This document shows, piece by piece, positions 1 through 14,700 of a DNA stretch of 64,000 nucleotides (position 1 is its first letter; the number at the start of each line of letters is the position of its first letter). Both the position numbers and the translations under genes were made by a program. A model generated the notes under the pieces. It was not told the origin of the DNA and did not search any database. It saw nothing but the letters and a program-made list of their open reading frames with translations. This stretch comes from Apostichopus japonicus (taxonomy: Eukaryota; Echinodermata; Holothuroidea; Aspidochirotida; Stichopodidae), in the NCBI RefSeq assembly GCF_037975245.1, contig NC_092565.1:8962999-9026998 (forward strand), written 5' to 3'.

Positions 1-2576
1 ATATTGTAAATATATTGTAAAAATTTCTTCCAACAGTACAGGTTAAATTTGCATTTTAGTTCATGAGAATGACCCTTTAAGTACCTGAGGCTTTATCAAT
101 CAAATTGGCTAGACTACATGTATAAGTCTAGCACATACTAGGTTAGCACCATACAAGCAATGTCACTAAAAGCAGTAGCAAAAACCAGTAAGACTTCAAT
201 ATGGCCTTAGGTAAGGTGTTTACAATTTTGTATTTCAAATCTCTCAAGGATACATGGACTTTTGTGCATCCATGCTCATTTGGTAGCCAAAACCACATTA
301 TATTTTTACTTTTGCAAACGGTTAAAACACAAGTGCAAGGGAGGCCTGGAGTCCTGGACTGGAGATCCCACAGAATTGTATCATTGGTTTGCCCTTCAAC
401 CTTCAACATGCGGTCTAGACATATATGCATTTTAAAGGGGAACATCTCAGAAAATTAGAATAGATATTAATTAAAAAATTAACAAAAGTTAATGACTATG
501 ACATGTCAGTTACTAAGTTTTGTCAACCTTTTCAGAGTTGCTGTGACAAAATCATAAGTACATCTTACATTTTTGCATTCATATATTTTTGGTAACTGTT
601 ATTTTGCAAATTAGACGACCAATTGCTTTAATATACAGATATAAAGAAGACCCTGTGTTTATATATTGTACACTATAGAGATGCCATCATGAAATGGAAG
701 GAATAGTCATCCAAAATGAAGCAGGCCTGGCTATCGATAAATCTGTTTGTGATTGCACCTGGCTGTTGGTGAAAGCTGATTGCTAAACAAGATAGCAGAT
801 GACTCTTGGGGATAACATTACTTAAAACAATGACTGATTAAAGCTCTGTTCCTTTAGTGTATATCATGTCAACAATACCTAGTGGTACCATAACCTGTAC
901 AAAAACACCAACAGTTGGCAGAACAGTTGGCAGAACCAGATGACAAAATCTGACTCAGATTCAAAATCATCTATTTTGCCACCAAACTGTGCTAAAAAAT
1001 AACATTATGCACAAGTTGTTGTTCTATGGCCCATACGTATGTGCAATTTTTTTTGTTCACACCACTAACAGGCTTTATTGAATAGTCTAGTTTATTATGA
1101 TATCAAAGCAGAAGTTTGAGATTCACAAATTTCAGGAAAGTACATTTGCCTTTTTATACTTCTACCATTTTACCCCACCACAAATTATCCAGTCATCATC
1201 ATCATCATCATCCACAATTTGAAACTCCTGTCAGACAGCCCTATAAATTTGATCCTGCATGATATTAGCATCACAACTCTGTCTAGTAGTATGTGGAAAG
1301 TTCTGAATGTGTCTGGGTAGGTCTGAAGATCCCAGGTGGTCTGTTTAAGCAGCTGACTGGCTCCTATTGGGCCAAACCACAGGCTTTATGTGATTAATAA
1401 GATTGAAGGGGGGAGGATCTCTGTTATAAAGAAGTTAGCTTTCAAGTCAGCAGTGTATGGTCTATGTTCTTCAATAGTCAACCCTCTGTGTAAATTAATC
1501 ACAAGGTCAGTCAGGGCATACAACATTAATTTAATCTTGTCACCCTTCACAGTATATCCTAGTTTATCATCACTGTGTTGTCCTATCCAACCAATCTACC
1601 TTCTTTACAACTTCAGATATATATAAGAAGGCAAGGACGTTTCCCTATGTTGTGAAATAGACACTTGCATGTATGCTAATGCATGTACACAAACATCATA
1701 GCATGTAGTGAGAGTTACAGACCACACATCATTCTATCAGTTTCACTCTAGAGTTTGTGAGGAGACAGGTAAGCAAGGAATTAAAAAATAACAAAAAAAC
1801 ACATCAAAATAAAGACACTACCTTAGACACTTTCTTATGACCTAACAAAGGCACTTATTCACTTCATGATTATTCGTCACATGTATCAGGCAACTGGGAA
1901 TTTTTTTTTTTTTTAAATGGGGAAAATAATCTTTCGTTCTTTGACAAGATTGACTAGTCCAGATTTATTGACCTTCATATGCTGTGGAATCCTAAAAGCA
2001 TTTTCCCTCATACAGGTAACTGTCTAGTTCCACATGTATCAATGTCTAAGAGAAATTGGAGGGTCAGACTGTACAGGAAATAACTTGTGCTACCAACTAC
2101 TAACCCTCCCCTGCCCCCACCCCAAACAACAAAGAGTGGCACTACTGCTCACCATTTAAGGTCAGGAGTCTCAGCCCTAACTTTTAAGAGAGAAGTGAGG
2201 TAAATACCAGTTTACAGTATATCTGTTAACAATTGACAGGGAAGTTCGAGAGGGGTGAAGAATCAAAGAGGGATGATATTAAGAAGAATGAAAAACTCTT
2301 TTGTCACTTCTTTCACTTAACATATATTATTTGGTAGTATTCTGAGAGCACACAACCAGTCCTTCCCAATCCCCACCCACCCTCCCCCCCCCCATCCCAC
2401 CTCCTCTACCTCTAGCCCAGTAGAGAGGAGAACTAGCAAAGGTTTGTTCTGAAAGTTTCTCAAGTCCCTTTATCAAATCATGGCTTCAAATATTAAATGA
2501 GTACTAAAATCATAACACCTAGCGGTGGGGGACTGGGTGTGGGGGGGGGAAGGATATATAGGGTGCAGTCTCTTAC
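1..2576. other. MGAT2 intron sequence left of exon 4
   Basis: AT-rich and without any open frame resembling the remaining MGAT2 C-terminus. It contains a short CAT microsatellite near 1192-1212, a C-run near 2384-2394, a G-run at 2541-2549, a copy of the GGAGACAGG dispersed repeat at about 1710-1780, and a sequence at about 62-150 that recurs near 53.55 kb. Nothing else is recognisable. Confidence 0.6.
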
Positions 2577-2707
2577 GTTTTCTTCTCTTCGTACATCTTC
2601 TTCAACATGACATAAAAGTCCGGAGCGACATAGTGGTCCTCCTCCAAGAGCAGTATAAGGCCATTGTGGTTCTGGGTCGCTTGGACACCAGTAAATATAT
2701 GTTGTAG
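2577..2707 (-). CDS. MGAT2: MGAT2 coding exon 4 (acidic metal-binding motif)
   Basis: 131 bp between a CTCTCAACAG acceptor and a GTAAGA donor. It encodes LQHIFTG, then [17 protein letters not shown] and [15 protein letters not shown] (residues 292-296) is the DxD-like motif of this family. It ends in phase 2. No following exon could be found in 1-2576. Confidence 0.9.
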
Positions 2708-5700
2708 CTGTTGAGAGCAACATATCAGAATTAAGATCTTAAAAAAATATAAATTGCAAGCTCAAAAAAAATTGAAACCCCAATGAAGAGGAAGGAAACA
2801 CAAAGGCAGATGAATAAATAAGCTTTGGATGAGAAGGTTGATCTTATTATTATTATTGTGCAAAGATCCCACAACTATTTAGTAACAAGAACTGTAATGT
2901 AATGTGGTATACACAAAGAGGAAAAAGAAGAAACCAAAATAACTAACACTGCATATATATACATAAACCCCACATTTATTTGCTTTGCCTTTTTTGACAT
3001 GGAGCATGATAACAGTTAAATTGATACTTTTTCTCTTATTCTACGTCAAAGGATGTCCTGTTATTGACACTGTCGTTGATAGGGATATCGTCTCTCATCG
3101 TTACTTACATTACTATACTACGTAGCAATCACCGCCGCGCACTTGATAATGACCATTGATGAGGAAATGACATCTGTCATCAGATGGTGATTAAATTCTG
3201 GAAATCTGAATTCAAAATGCTAGCAATAATATAGTCAACCCTTCAAAACTGCATATTATCTAGCTAGGTTGTAATTTTGTGTATTAACTTTACCCAAGTT
3301 TTATGTAGCAGGCACACATATATACACTAGGTACACCATAATCCATGATGAATTCAGCATAAAACAGAGACTTAATTATGACTTCTAAGAATTATGGAGT
3401 CATTGACAAGGGGATCGAAACTCCTGCACTATCAACGGTCCAGCTAAGAAAGCCATCCCCGAGTAGAGAATTGCAATTAAATAGCGTTGGTCACGTCCTC
3501 TTCTGAATGGAACAAAGTACTTTAGGTACCTACAGTATGACCCTACAGTATGTCACTGACTGCTCATTTGGATTTATTTGCAGTTCGATCCTGGCCACAA
3601 ATGGAAATGACCAACTACTAGTCACTTTCCTCCTGTCGGGCCAGACTAATATGACTCTATACCCCCCGCACCCCCCCCCCACATAATACTACCATCAATA
3701 TAACCAGCCCGGCATGTAACAGGCCTGGGAACAATGTTAGCTTTTCATTTCGTACCATCCCATCTAAGATATCGACTACATTCATGGAGAAAGGCAGCCG
3801 ACTCTTTCTGTCTACATAGTTCTCCCCAGAGTGAGCTGAAGGGCCTTGAACCATTAAGAATTGAAATTTGATTAAATATGACCGATAACTGTGACATGCT
3901 CAAATGCCAATAGGCGATTATGAATAGGTCGGGAGCCTCTCCAGTAATTTTGTTTCATAATCCAACTGAACCCTCCTCATTTAGACAGAAAGATAGCTAC
4001 AGTGTAAACCAGACTACTGTGTACTGTGATGAAACAGAGTAAGACAAGAGCAGACAGCGAATCATTACGTGTAAAACAAGAAGGTGCGAATTACTTCATT
4101 TTAGTTTAAACTAAATATAACTGAGGCAGTTCAGTATTTTTATGATCTGCCTGTGCAGTTCTACATCATCTGCTCTATGATGAACGAATATACTAATATA
4201 CCCATAAACTCATACACCGCAGAACCGATGAAAAACAGAACCAATCAGAAACCGGAATAAACATTACATCATGCTGGCATTATTACAAATCGAGGGGGGG
4301 TCGAGAACCCACCCATCCCTCCTCTTGATCCTTTCGTGGCACAAAAAAATGATCAAGTGGCAAACAAAGGTTTTCTTACGACAAGTTACAATTTGAAAAC
4401 ATTTAGCACACTTTCCTTATGTGGAAATTCCTAACTCTTTACCAGTTTTCTAATTATGCACCATTATTTCAGTACTTTTGATACTCGACACCTGGGCCTC
4501 GTCTTCCGAGAATTCCTGGATCCACCACTAGTTACAACCTCACTGCACAGATAGATCAGTTTTTTTTACTACCCACACCACATATATCTCTGATTGGCTA
4601 AACTACTGCAGAAGGCCTCACTGTCACTTTTATGTCACTTTATCCTCTCTCCCCCTCTCTCTCTCTGTCTCTCTCTCTGTCTCTCTCTCTTTTGCAATCA
4701 AACTGCTCTGTATTCACATGCAAGACTAATTATGGTAGTTACTAGAGTATCAGGAGCTGATGGCAATCTTCTTCAGAAGATAAAATAATGATAATAATAA
4801 TAATAATAATCTTGACAAAAAAGTGTCAGAAGATATTTGGCTGAAACAAAACGGAGCATCCAGGGTGCACTTTACTATGCGCAGTCTGGAATAACTATGT
4901 CTAGACACCAAGGGGTGTTTCATCATATATGGATTTTTCCGTACATCCAAACTAACCAAACATTTAAAAATTGGCATGGAAAATTGATTGATAAGAAAAA
5001 TAAAAAAAATAAAAAATTGATTAATTGTCATTTGTAGCCTTAATTTCATAAAGCTTTTGTCGCTCGTTACCTAGGGACTTGTCAACAAGATAATATAGCA
5101 GGCTTACAGTACAATACTGTACGGTTACCATAAATTCTGTTCTACAACAAAAATACAGTAATGTGGTAAAGAACAGCTGGTCCCTCCCACCTGTTGCTGA
5201 ATCATCTACTTCGGACACATTGCTTAATTCAATGCACAACTGAATATTCATAGATCAACGTTTCTCGTCGCAAGGTCTTTGGCAACAATGTTTCACACCC
5301 AATGACAGCGGTCATAACACCTGATACCCTGAAGGGATCACTCACAGTGAGACAATTGATGCCCTTTATTATCTGCAGTGACTTCTCATTCGGTAGGCTT
5401 TAAGCACAAATGCACTTCCTTTTTTAAACAAACGGTATGTGTTGAATATTTTAAAGTAACATTAAAAAAGGAGCAACTTGATTGGTCCATGGATCACTCC
5501 TGGAAGCAAAAACAAATAAGATTTTAATTTAAACGGAATCTCTATAAATTAGCAGTGTCCCGACTTTGTGTTGTGACCAATAGCGCCAAGTCCTCAGCAA
5601 AGGAAGATTCAAAACTCTCTACAATTCATCATTTATTGATATATATATATTTTAATAAACTTTCTTGGTCAAATGAAGGGAAACTCAGCCTCTTCTACAA

Positions 5701-8700
5701 CAATCTATTTCTATTTTCAAATACACAAACTCACCAAGCTGTTGTTAGTACACGAAAGAGCTGTTCTGAGTGAGAGATGATCGATTATAAAACTCATTGT
5801 TCTTTCCTCATTGAATGGGTTGTTTAATTGCGGTTATAGTCTTGACTTTAGAAGGAACATGGCAGTCTGTTAACGTTGACAACTTTGACCTTAAACATAA
5901 AGAAACCTTATAACATATATATATATAACTTCCCTGACTCCACTAAGTGTTGTTTAATAATCTAGTTATATCATAGACTGCCTAGGGTGTAACTTTTCAT
6001 TTTGGATGAAACTTGAAACTGGCTGATAATGTCATTCATTTCCAGTAAAGGAAGGAACATATATATATATTCAAGAATGGAAGTTTTGTTATTTTGAAAA
6101 AGGAAAAGGACGATATTTTCGATAAACTAGACAATGAGATGCAGAAGCTACTTGATGATGACATCACAGACCTAAAAGGATAATCTTTTAGAAAAGGAAA
6201 ACACATCGTTCTCTCAAAACGGATACCCAGTAAAATTCAAATTTATTGCTCAACAAAGTGAAACTCGGGTATCATGTGAAAATGATGAACAACCCTTGAG
6301 GGATTAATAAATTTTATCTTTTAAACAAAAAAGACATTTTTAGTACAAGATATGACTGGTTTTAATATTCTAAAAGTCCAAACAGCTCTCTTGACGAGAC
6401 GAATTAAACCATAAACCATCTATTCTAAGCCCAGTCTCTGATTTAAACTTGGTTATTCTACGGATATTCCATGATATACTCCGATTACATGGAACATTAC
6501 CAGAAAGAAAAAAAAATCAAGGTCATTTTGAAAGAAATATGGAGAGCATTTGCCAACTGGATAGGGAAAAGAAAAAGTCAACTGATATTTCCGACTAATG
6601 GATTAATACTATTAAAGGTTACAGCAGGCACAATGGTTTCGACCAAACTCTAGCTTGTCACATAGAATTTGATGGTGTTAGTGCTAAAACATAAACCAAT
6701 TCAGAAGGTTCTAGGTAGATGAAAGAGTGCTTAATGAGATTGGAGAGAGAGGATTAGCAAAGTAAATTCTATCAAAATCCAGAGAGTGGTCGATCATTTT
6801 ACAGCAAATAAACTACAGCCCCGGAGAACATCTGAGCCTAAAACTTGTGTCCGTAAATGATCACAGTTGAAATATGTTTAAATAATATTGCATACCGAAA
6901 GTTTGAAAGATAGTTTCTAATGGTTTTTAACAAGACGAACTTAAGATGAGCTAGCTACTATTTCAAAACTGAAACTTCTACAATTTACAATAATGTGATG
7001 CACAATTATCCTTGTTTGTATTACAAATATCTACTATTAATATATATATTATGTATCAATTTATGTTGACTGTCTTGTATTATATATAATATACAAATAG
7101 ATTATACAGTATATCAACTTATATCATAAGCTGTTAGATCTTTTAATAACTTGATTTATTTCATTCAAAGAACAATGTTGTAGAATTTGTCTTCTTTTTT
7201 TGATCAACATTATCTATTTGATTATCATTTTCAATCTTTTGAATCTGCCATCATTTTGGTATTATACTTGAGGCTCCTAGAAGGGAACAAACAAAAAAGT
7301 ATCCTACTGACGCACCTCTGGGACTTTCAACAGATTCACTCTTCATGAAACATTTACACGAGGGTGTAATTATAGTGCTAATTCAGCTTTCGCCTTCATG
7401 CATAACGCATCCATCTCACAAAGAAAGTAAGAAAAGTATTAAAATATGAAAGTAGCTTGCTAGTTCGATCGGGGAATTGGAGATACTGGGAGACGCTTCA
7501 AACCCTTCAGAGTTAGTAGATTTTATTTCTTCTAGATCCGAGGTATGCCAAATGCCTTGAGGACTGACAAACTCCAGAGTAGGTTTGCAGTATACATTGC
7601 CGCTTCCCCTCTTTAATTATTCAGTCATCGGGCAGATTTTAAAGATTGCTCTCACTTAAGGTTGCTTGGACGGAGTAAATGGATGTTGCAATACAGAAAA
7701 AAAGAACACTATCAAAGGTGTAATCGAATGGTTAAAGTTCCAGACACTGGACTCATGAATGGTGGATCCTCACCGAAGACACCGAAGTCTGTATGCTGCA
7801 GTGACATGAAAGCATTTAACAGGGATCAAATGGACAGAGATCTGACTAACCAGGGTGATTTTTTTCCGAAGTTACCTGTTGCTAAGGGTGTACGGTGTTA
7901 ATACGGTTACCAGACCACTCCGGAGACAAAGAATGGGAGTGCTAAGGTTTTTGAGGAGATAGGAAAGCAATATGAAAGGAAGTAATTACCAGTCAAATTC
8001 CATACAGCCTCAGTTCATAATAATAAGAAAGTTTAACATGGCCTGGCCTTTTTTTTTTAAATGTATATTTGTGGAAATGAATAACTTCACACAATGCAGT
8101 CTGCAGCACTCAAGTAATTTAGTGCAGATCCCTTTAAGTACAGAATACCTCATACTTCATCTCATATTGATTCAAAGTTTGCTTTTATACCACCTACTGT
8201 ATGTAAAACTAAATCACATAGTCCTCGGCAGCAGCCTGACACTTTGACAAATTACAAACTGGATTGATATAGCACGCAACAGAGACTTAGAGAAAAATCA
8301 AACTTTGTGTGACGGACTTCAAACAAAGCTTCTTCGAGTAAGATAATAAAGTTTTCCTGAACAACCAAAAAATAAAACTTGTCAAATCGAACCATACTAA
8401 TCTAAAAATTTAGGAAATCAGCTAATAAAGAAATCAGCCGCAAAACGCATCTTTCGGGTCGGATGAAGGAGATTGCCTCGACAGCAGAAAGCACATGAAG
8501 ATGAGAGGCTTGTCAGCTCGAGTACTTTAAATAGCTGATCCTGTTGCTTTCAGATCAAGATTTCTGACCCTGCTGATGTGAATTTAAATCACAGTGCAGG
8601 CATGCAGTCACTCTATTCATCAACAAGAAAACACATATCAAAAGTGTTCAACTTTAATCAAACTAAATCAATTTAAAACATTCTCCAGAGAGAAGTAAAA

Positions 8701-11700
8701 CATTGCCCTCTTTGGCTGTAAACCTTTTATCAACTGTGCGTCTTACTCACTAAAAGGATCTTAAGGCAGACTGGGAAATATGCTGAGAGGGCATAATTAA
8801 ATTTTTCCACTTTCGAGAGCTGCACTCTCAAGTTAAGACCTCTCTATACTTTGAAGTTGATTGGGAATCAAAGAACAACCCGCGGAAGGTGAATTTCGGT
8901 TGAGCTTACGCAGACTTCTTATTTAAATATGGCTGGGGTATGCCGAGTAATTATTAAAATTGCTCTCACTTCAAGAATGTAAACTAATTTGCATAACCAG
9001 GTTGGTGCTACATCTACATGCAGCATATATGCTTCAAACACTCGCTTGTTAACTTTCACATCACTGTTTAGCAGCCTACCCTTTAATCAGCTCTGGGTAT
9101 GTCCAAAGTGGACACATTTCCAACACAGTGAAGTTTATACATGAAGCACAGAAACTTGGATGATGTAAACTCAAGAATTCAGACTGTATAATTCTTCAGC
9201 ATGGAGATCTGGAAGGGAGAGGAAGTGGATGATGACCTGGAAGTTGGCAGTGACCCCAGAGGTGGATCAACACAGGTGCACTGCTACTGAATGATGAATA
9301 CCAAGAATAGGCAGATTAGAGTGTGTTATAGTGTGTGCACAGGTGACACAGGGAATTAAGTGAGGGATGTGATATACACATTTTGTTGAGCTCTTAGAAT
9401 AGTACCACTGAAAGCTTCCATAATAATTCAAAGAACTATTCAATGCAATTGTTGCCAGAGAACGCACCATTAAACACCATCACCCCCCACTATCCCCCCT
9501 CCCCTCCATTATAATTAACTCAGTCTCAAACACAGCACCGATCTGTGTTTCATCACCTAGCTAGTGAAGAAGATTACTCAAAAACTCTGTCACAGTGACA
9601 AAGTGAGTGCTTTTACCTACCATTCTACAACATGACAATCTCCAATGGTGTTTTTCACATTCACGAGCTAAATGTGGTAACTTATCTATTAGACTATATT
9701 CTGTACGATGACCACCCATGTATATATATCTGTAAAGGAAGAGTAGCATAGTAACTAATTATTTATGGGAGTTGGGTTTACCTCATAAAAGTCCTGTAAA
9801 TTAACAAAAAATTAGGCCACATATATGTCTCTACGATCGTCCACTTTTCTTGTTGCTACCCTTTATAAAGACTTGTCTATTCGCAGTCAGTGTATGCTTG
9901 ATTAGTTTCGTTTCCAGTGGCACACAATGTAACCAATACCAACCGTCCCCATGCACTACAGTACATACAGTAGCATCTCTTCTTAAAGTCGTCACAAAAT
10001 CCGTTTTAAACAACATGCATAGCTCCTTCTTGAGATTAAACGTCTCTCTTGGAAAGTTAATCGATGCGTGCATATCGAGTGTGAGATTGTTAAAAGAGGC
10101 CAATTCTACTATTTTACTATTCAGGCATGAAAATGATGCATGCGAGTGAACATTAATGTCTCACACTGCTACATTTACAAGACTCTTGAGGGATCCTAAA
10201 CGGCTTACAGTAACCACTATATCATATATTACTGTTGTTTGTGGATTTGGGAACAATTTACGACCGTAAATAACAGTATTGAAACACTGTATAGGCAACC
10301 GCAGGTAGGTCTGGCTATACTGTAGGTCGTCATGGTGAGGAAGAGGTGTACATAAATGACTGAGTTGTATTCATTGAGAGGAGTGACTATATATACTTAC
10401 TTTCCAAAACCAATGATGTTTGGTCATTACAAACTGGACTTCCCGATAATGACCATATAAATCAGGATGTTCCCAATTGGTACATTTCATCTCTCTTGCT
10501 CTGAAAAAGTGAAGAAAGAAAGAAGATAAACTTTAAATACGAGAGGAAAAGAACACTTCTCATGCCTCTATCATTTCAAGTGGTTGGGAGGAATAAAAAA
10601 AGGATAAATATTCACATCCCATCAGTAACTTCAACAGCCTTTAGAGATTCTGCTTTTTCGTCCAGATATGGCACGAGGCCAGCCAATCATCACACACTTA
10701 GAAGTAAAGAGGGGAATGAGCAAGATCGCATGTGATTTTTGATTAAACAATATGGCAGGCTCAAACTCATAGGTTCAGAAGAGGAATTATGGGAAGATGA
10801 CAGGCAGATGAGAAAGAGGAGACAGGTAAGCAAAAGGTACAATAAAGTCATCAAATTATGAAGATTTAACAACCTTAAGATCATCTAAAATGAGTACTAC
10901 TTGTAACTGAGAGGGTTCTCTATAGCAGCAGGTGTCCCCCCTCCAATCCCCCACTCTCCCCCTCCAATCGCTCCACTCTCCCCCTCCAATCCCTCCACTC
11001 TCCTCCTCCAATCCCCCACTCTCCCCTCCAATCCCCCACTCTCCCCTCCAATCCCCCACTCTCCCCTCCAATCCCCCACTCTCCCCCTCCAATCCCCCCA
11101 CTCTCCCCCTCCAATCCCCCCACTCTCCACCTCCAGTAACCAATCTGTCAGTCAGGTTACTCTGTCACGACCCTCGAATGGAAAGCAGTGATGCAAGAGA
11201 GACACATGTCTAAATGCTCCACTTATTCATGGCATTTTAAATTCATGGCATTTTAATCTAAAACTGAAGGAGGTGAACAATTGTGGAGTAATAATATCTT
11301 TTACTCTGTATTAGATAGGGGCCACCTTAACACCTTGCAACCCGGTGAATAATGACCTTAACGGTGTATCCATGCCGTACATCTAGACCAGTCAATCTGA
11401 ACTTGTAGCTTCCAGATCATCTACGGTTTAAAATGGTTGTATAATTTTTAGCAATCTTATAAATAAGTCAGAGCCCTTTGATAAGTACTTGGAACATACT
11501 GTACATACACAGGCTTATCATTACTACTATAATACTGTACCATTAATATTGAAACATAAGTTTACAACATAAAAAAGGCGTTATAAGTTTTGTGGCAGTG
11601 AAACTGAATAAATCAGCAATTACACAACATTAGCAGTGGGTGTATAGCTCAGTTTTTATGTTACATCAATCTTACTTATATATGATAGGAGTGGAAATGT

Positions 11701-14700
11701 TCTCGTGTTATGGATGCATCTTACGGCTGTCGTCTACATTTAATGCAGCATGATAAACAATGTCTACTTGTAACCTTTCACTGTAACGATCATTAACAAA
11801 TATATTTACATCTATGAAGGTACCTTGAGGGCTTTCACAGCTGTTCTAGACATTCCAAATTGAATGAATGCCTTTCAAAAAAAAAAAGAACAAAAAAAAA
11901 AAGAGCGTGCTACAGTGTGCCGTCATCACTGATTGTCTAACCAAGGAGATGCGTATACTCTAACAGCTTCCCAGCCCCTGCTATTAAAATTGAAAATTTC
12001 TGCAAATTCTATCAATGACAATGATAGTTTCAAAAGCATGTAGTAATAATGTGACAGCCATCACTTTCAATGTGAAACTAAATCTTCTGTAGGACTCAAG
12101 ATTATTGCCCTTCAGGACTGTTGAGGTATTTCCACACTTCAGTACTACTCGCATATGAGCAAATCGAATGTTGCAAGTTGCCCCTTGTTAAGTGAAATGA
12201 AACCTGACTAACTGAACATGGATATATACTTTATGGCAATTTTTGATCACATGGTTTTCAAACGTATTTAACAATATACCAATGCAAGTACTGTACAACC
12301 TGCTCTGTAGAGTCATTTAGCAGTCAACCTGAAGGTGGGATGATGGGAGGAAGGGTGGGGGAGGCAGGGAGGAGGATAGAGAGAATTGTTATCACGACAA
12401 GAAGAGCTTCTGCCACCTTCTTTTATGCAAATAGTATTAAAAGCTACTTACATCTGCCATGAAGTGTTAACAGCCTATTTAACTAGTATAGAGTTAGTCC
12501 CTTTGCTCAAAGTAGCAGACGTCCCCTTAACGTTATCATTTGTGACAAAAACGATGACGGTAACAATAACGATCAATTGATATCAACTACTAGGATAGAC
12601 TAGAATTAAACACAGATATGTATTAAGGGAGGAGACAATTACGTGCCGACCAGCGGCTTTAACCTGCATTACCCTGATATGGCCACAGATAGCGACTAAT
12701 CAAGACAATGCACTCATTAGTCAAGTCTATTTAAACTTGAGGCAGACAAGGTATTAGAAAGAACAGAGTTTTAAAGCTACTGTAGCTCAAAGTTTTTTTC
12801 AAGTTATGAACTTGCACATAAATCAAGAAAACTTGGAAAGAAAATCAAAATAGAATGATTCTTTATCAGAGCTTGGGACTCTATGGAGTATAAGTCTCTA
12901 AGGCCCGGAGATCCAACCAGAACTTTCCATGAAAGTGTAAAAACCTGAATGTCCAAGGGTCGATTAATCTTACCATCATGAATTTTCTGTGCTTCAAACT
13001 TGTAAGCACGTAAGCATCAACCTAATAGTTTCCGTAAGAGCAAGTGTCTCTATAAGCGATGAGGACAAAGGCAAGGAAGCATCCCCTCAGATGACAATGG
13101 TATATTTTCGTAAAATTTTGCTAGATTTAATAATTGCATTTTTGAAAGACATTTCTTGATTTCAATTGTATAAAATGAAAATCTTATCAGTTCATCTCGT
13201 ACAATACATTTTTTTTTCTGAAAGAATTAAAAGGATTACAAAATTGTAAAGACATAGAGTATCTATGCATTTAGTGACTAGGAAGAGAGTACCTTTAATT
13301 TGATCCTTAGAAATCTAATTTTGAGTAATTGACTTTTTGGTTCTCCAATTGGTAAACGTCAATGTAGTAGAAACTGACAACCGTGAACACAAATTACTTT
13401 GACGTAAGGCTACAAGTGAAGGTTCAAGGTTTCAGACTAGTTTTATCCTCCAAATCAGTTACTTCTTAACAAAACTGTCCAGCATTCAAAACTGCCCTGA
13501 TTCATACAGTATAACCACACTTAGCAGGAAACGGCAATAACAGGAGTCTCTATAGCAATCGTTGAAAGTATAATACCCGATTGTCAAGGACAAATGGTGT
13601 TGGATTTCATTCTTACTGTTATGGGAACTAAGATCATGGTACTTCCTACCAGAGGAGAGGCCCTAACAATCATATACTGTATGCAATCAGGATTCAGGAA
13701 TACCACAGTGAGAAAGCTTTTCCGTTTCTTGATGTTATTCCAGATTTCACATGTTAGAGGCTGTTTATCTTAAACTGGTTGCATTTCATAACATTATCCC
13801 CAATTTCCGGACGACGTACAGTATATATATCCCTTTGCTATTGATGCAAACTTCACTACAAAATTTAAAGTTCCATAAAGCTTTCCTTCTAATCTTCCCA
13901 AAAGGTATAAAGCGGTGTTAATTACTTCTCTTTTATCAGTTGATGACTGAGACAATTACAGTCCAGATACTTATTTGCAAAAATTAGGTGAAGTTGGGTA
14001 AGTTATACATTAAAAACTTTAAATTTAAGATTTCCTACATATCATTGATGGCATTTTTGCAAAGACTGTCATACATTTCTGGTACAAGATAAATTTTGTT
14101 TGGAAAGTTATTTTCCATCTGTGAACACTTTTCATTCATGACGAATATTGGAATGTATGAAATAGGATACTTTTTTCCAGTTCTCAAAGATCGGTAAGGA
14201 AGATCTTGAACGAAATGAAAAATAAAATCCAAGAAACGATCAGCACTGCAAAAAAAAGGTGATAATTTCTATGATGAAAAGGTAGACCTTGCAGAAAATA
14301 GACATTGAGTTTGGAATGGTAGATTCAGACAGAGGAGAAAGTGGTGGGGTGGGGGGGGGGTGGTAGCCCTGTCCCAGAAGTGGGATATAGCAGGTGCAGT
14401 GATAGAATGTGTCAAGTTTATATACAGTTAAGGTGGATTGGGAGAAATGAATACGTAGACCGAAGAAGGGAAAAGGAGGAGCAAATTAAATGGATACATC
14501 CATCCATTCGTTTTTAATTAAACAGGATCCTGAAAACTTACGGTCTTTGGTGTATTTATATAAATTATGAGAGATGATTAAATGTATTAATCTTTCTCCA
14601 CTTTGCATTTTCCTATCTACAAAACCTACAAAACTGGTAACAATTTACCATGTTCCCCATCCCTCTTCCAATCACCATATCCATCCAGGGTCCCTCTCTC

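Noticed and set aside
143-445. 100-residue minus-strand frame, tested as the next MGAT2 exon
   Set aside because: It lacks the family blocks expected after EEDHY (for example the YNWDWTL region) and has no suitable acceptor.
9561-9749. Minus-strand frame [20 protein letters not shown] with splice-like edges
   Set aside because: It does not fit the MGAT2 alignment between exons 3 and 4, which is already continuous, and I recognise no family.
9831-10149. Two overlapping frames of 90-99 residues on opposite strands, one with a signal-peptide-like start
   Set aside because: Opposing frames of similar length with no recognisable motif, inside an MGAT2 intron; probably chance.
10856-11213. Overlapping Gly/Trp/Glu-rich and Pro/Ser-rich frames
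   Set aside because: They arise from the C-rich minisatellite and have no conserved domain.
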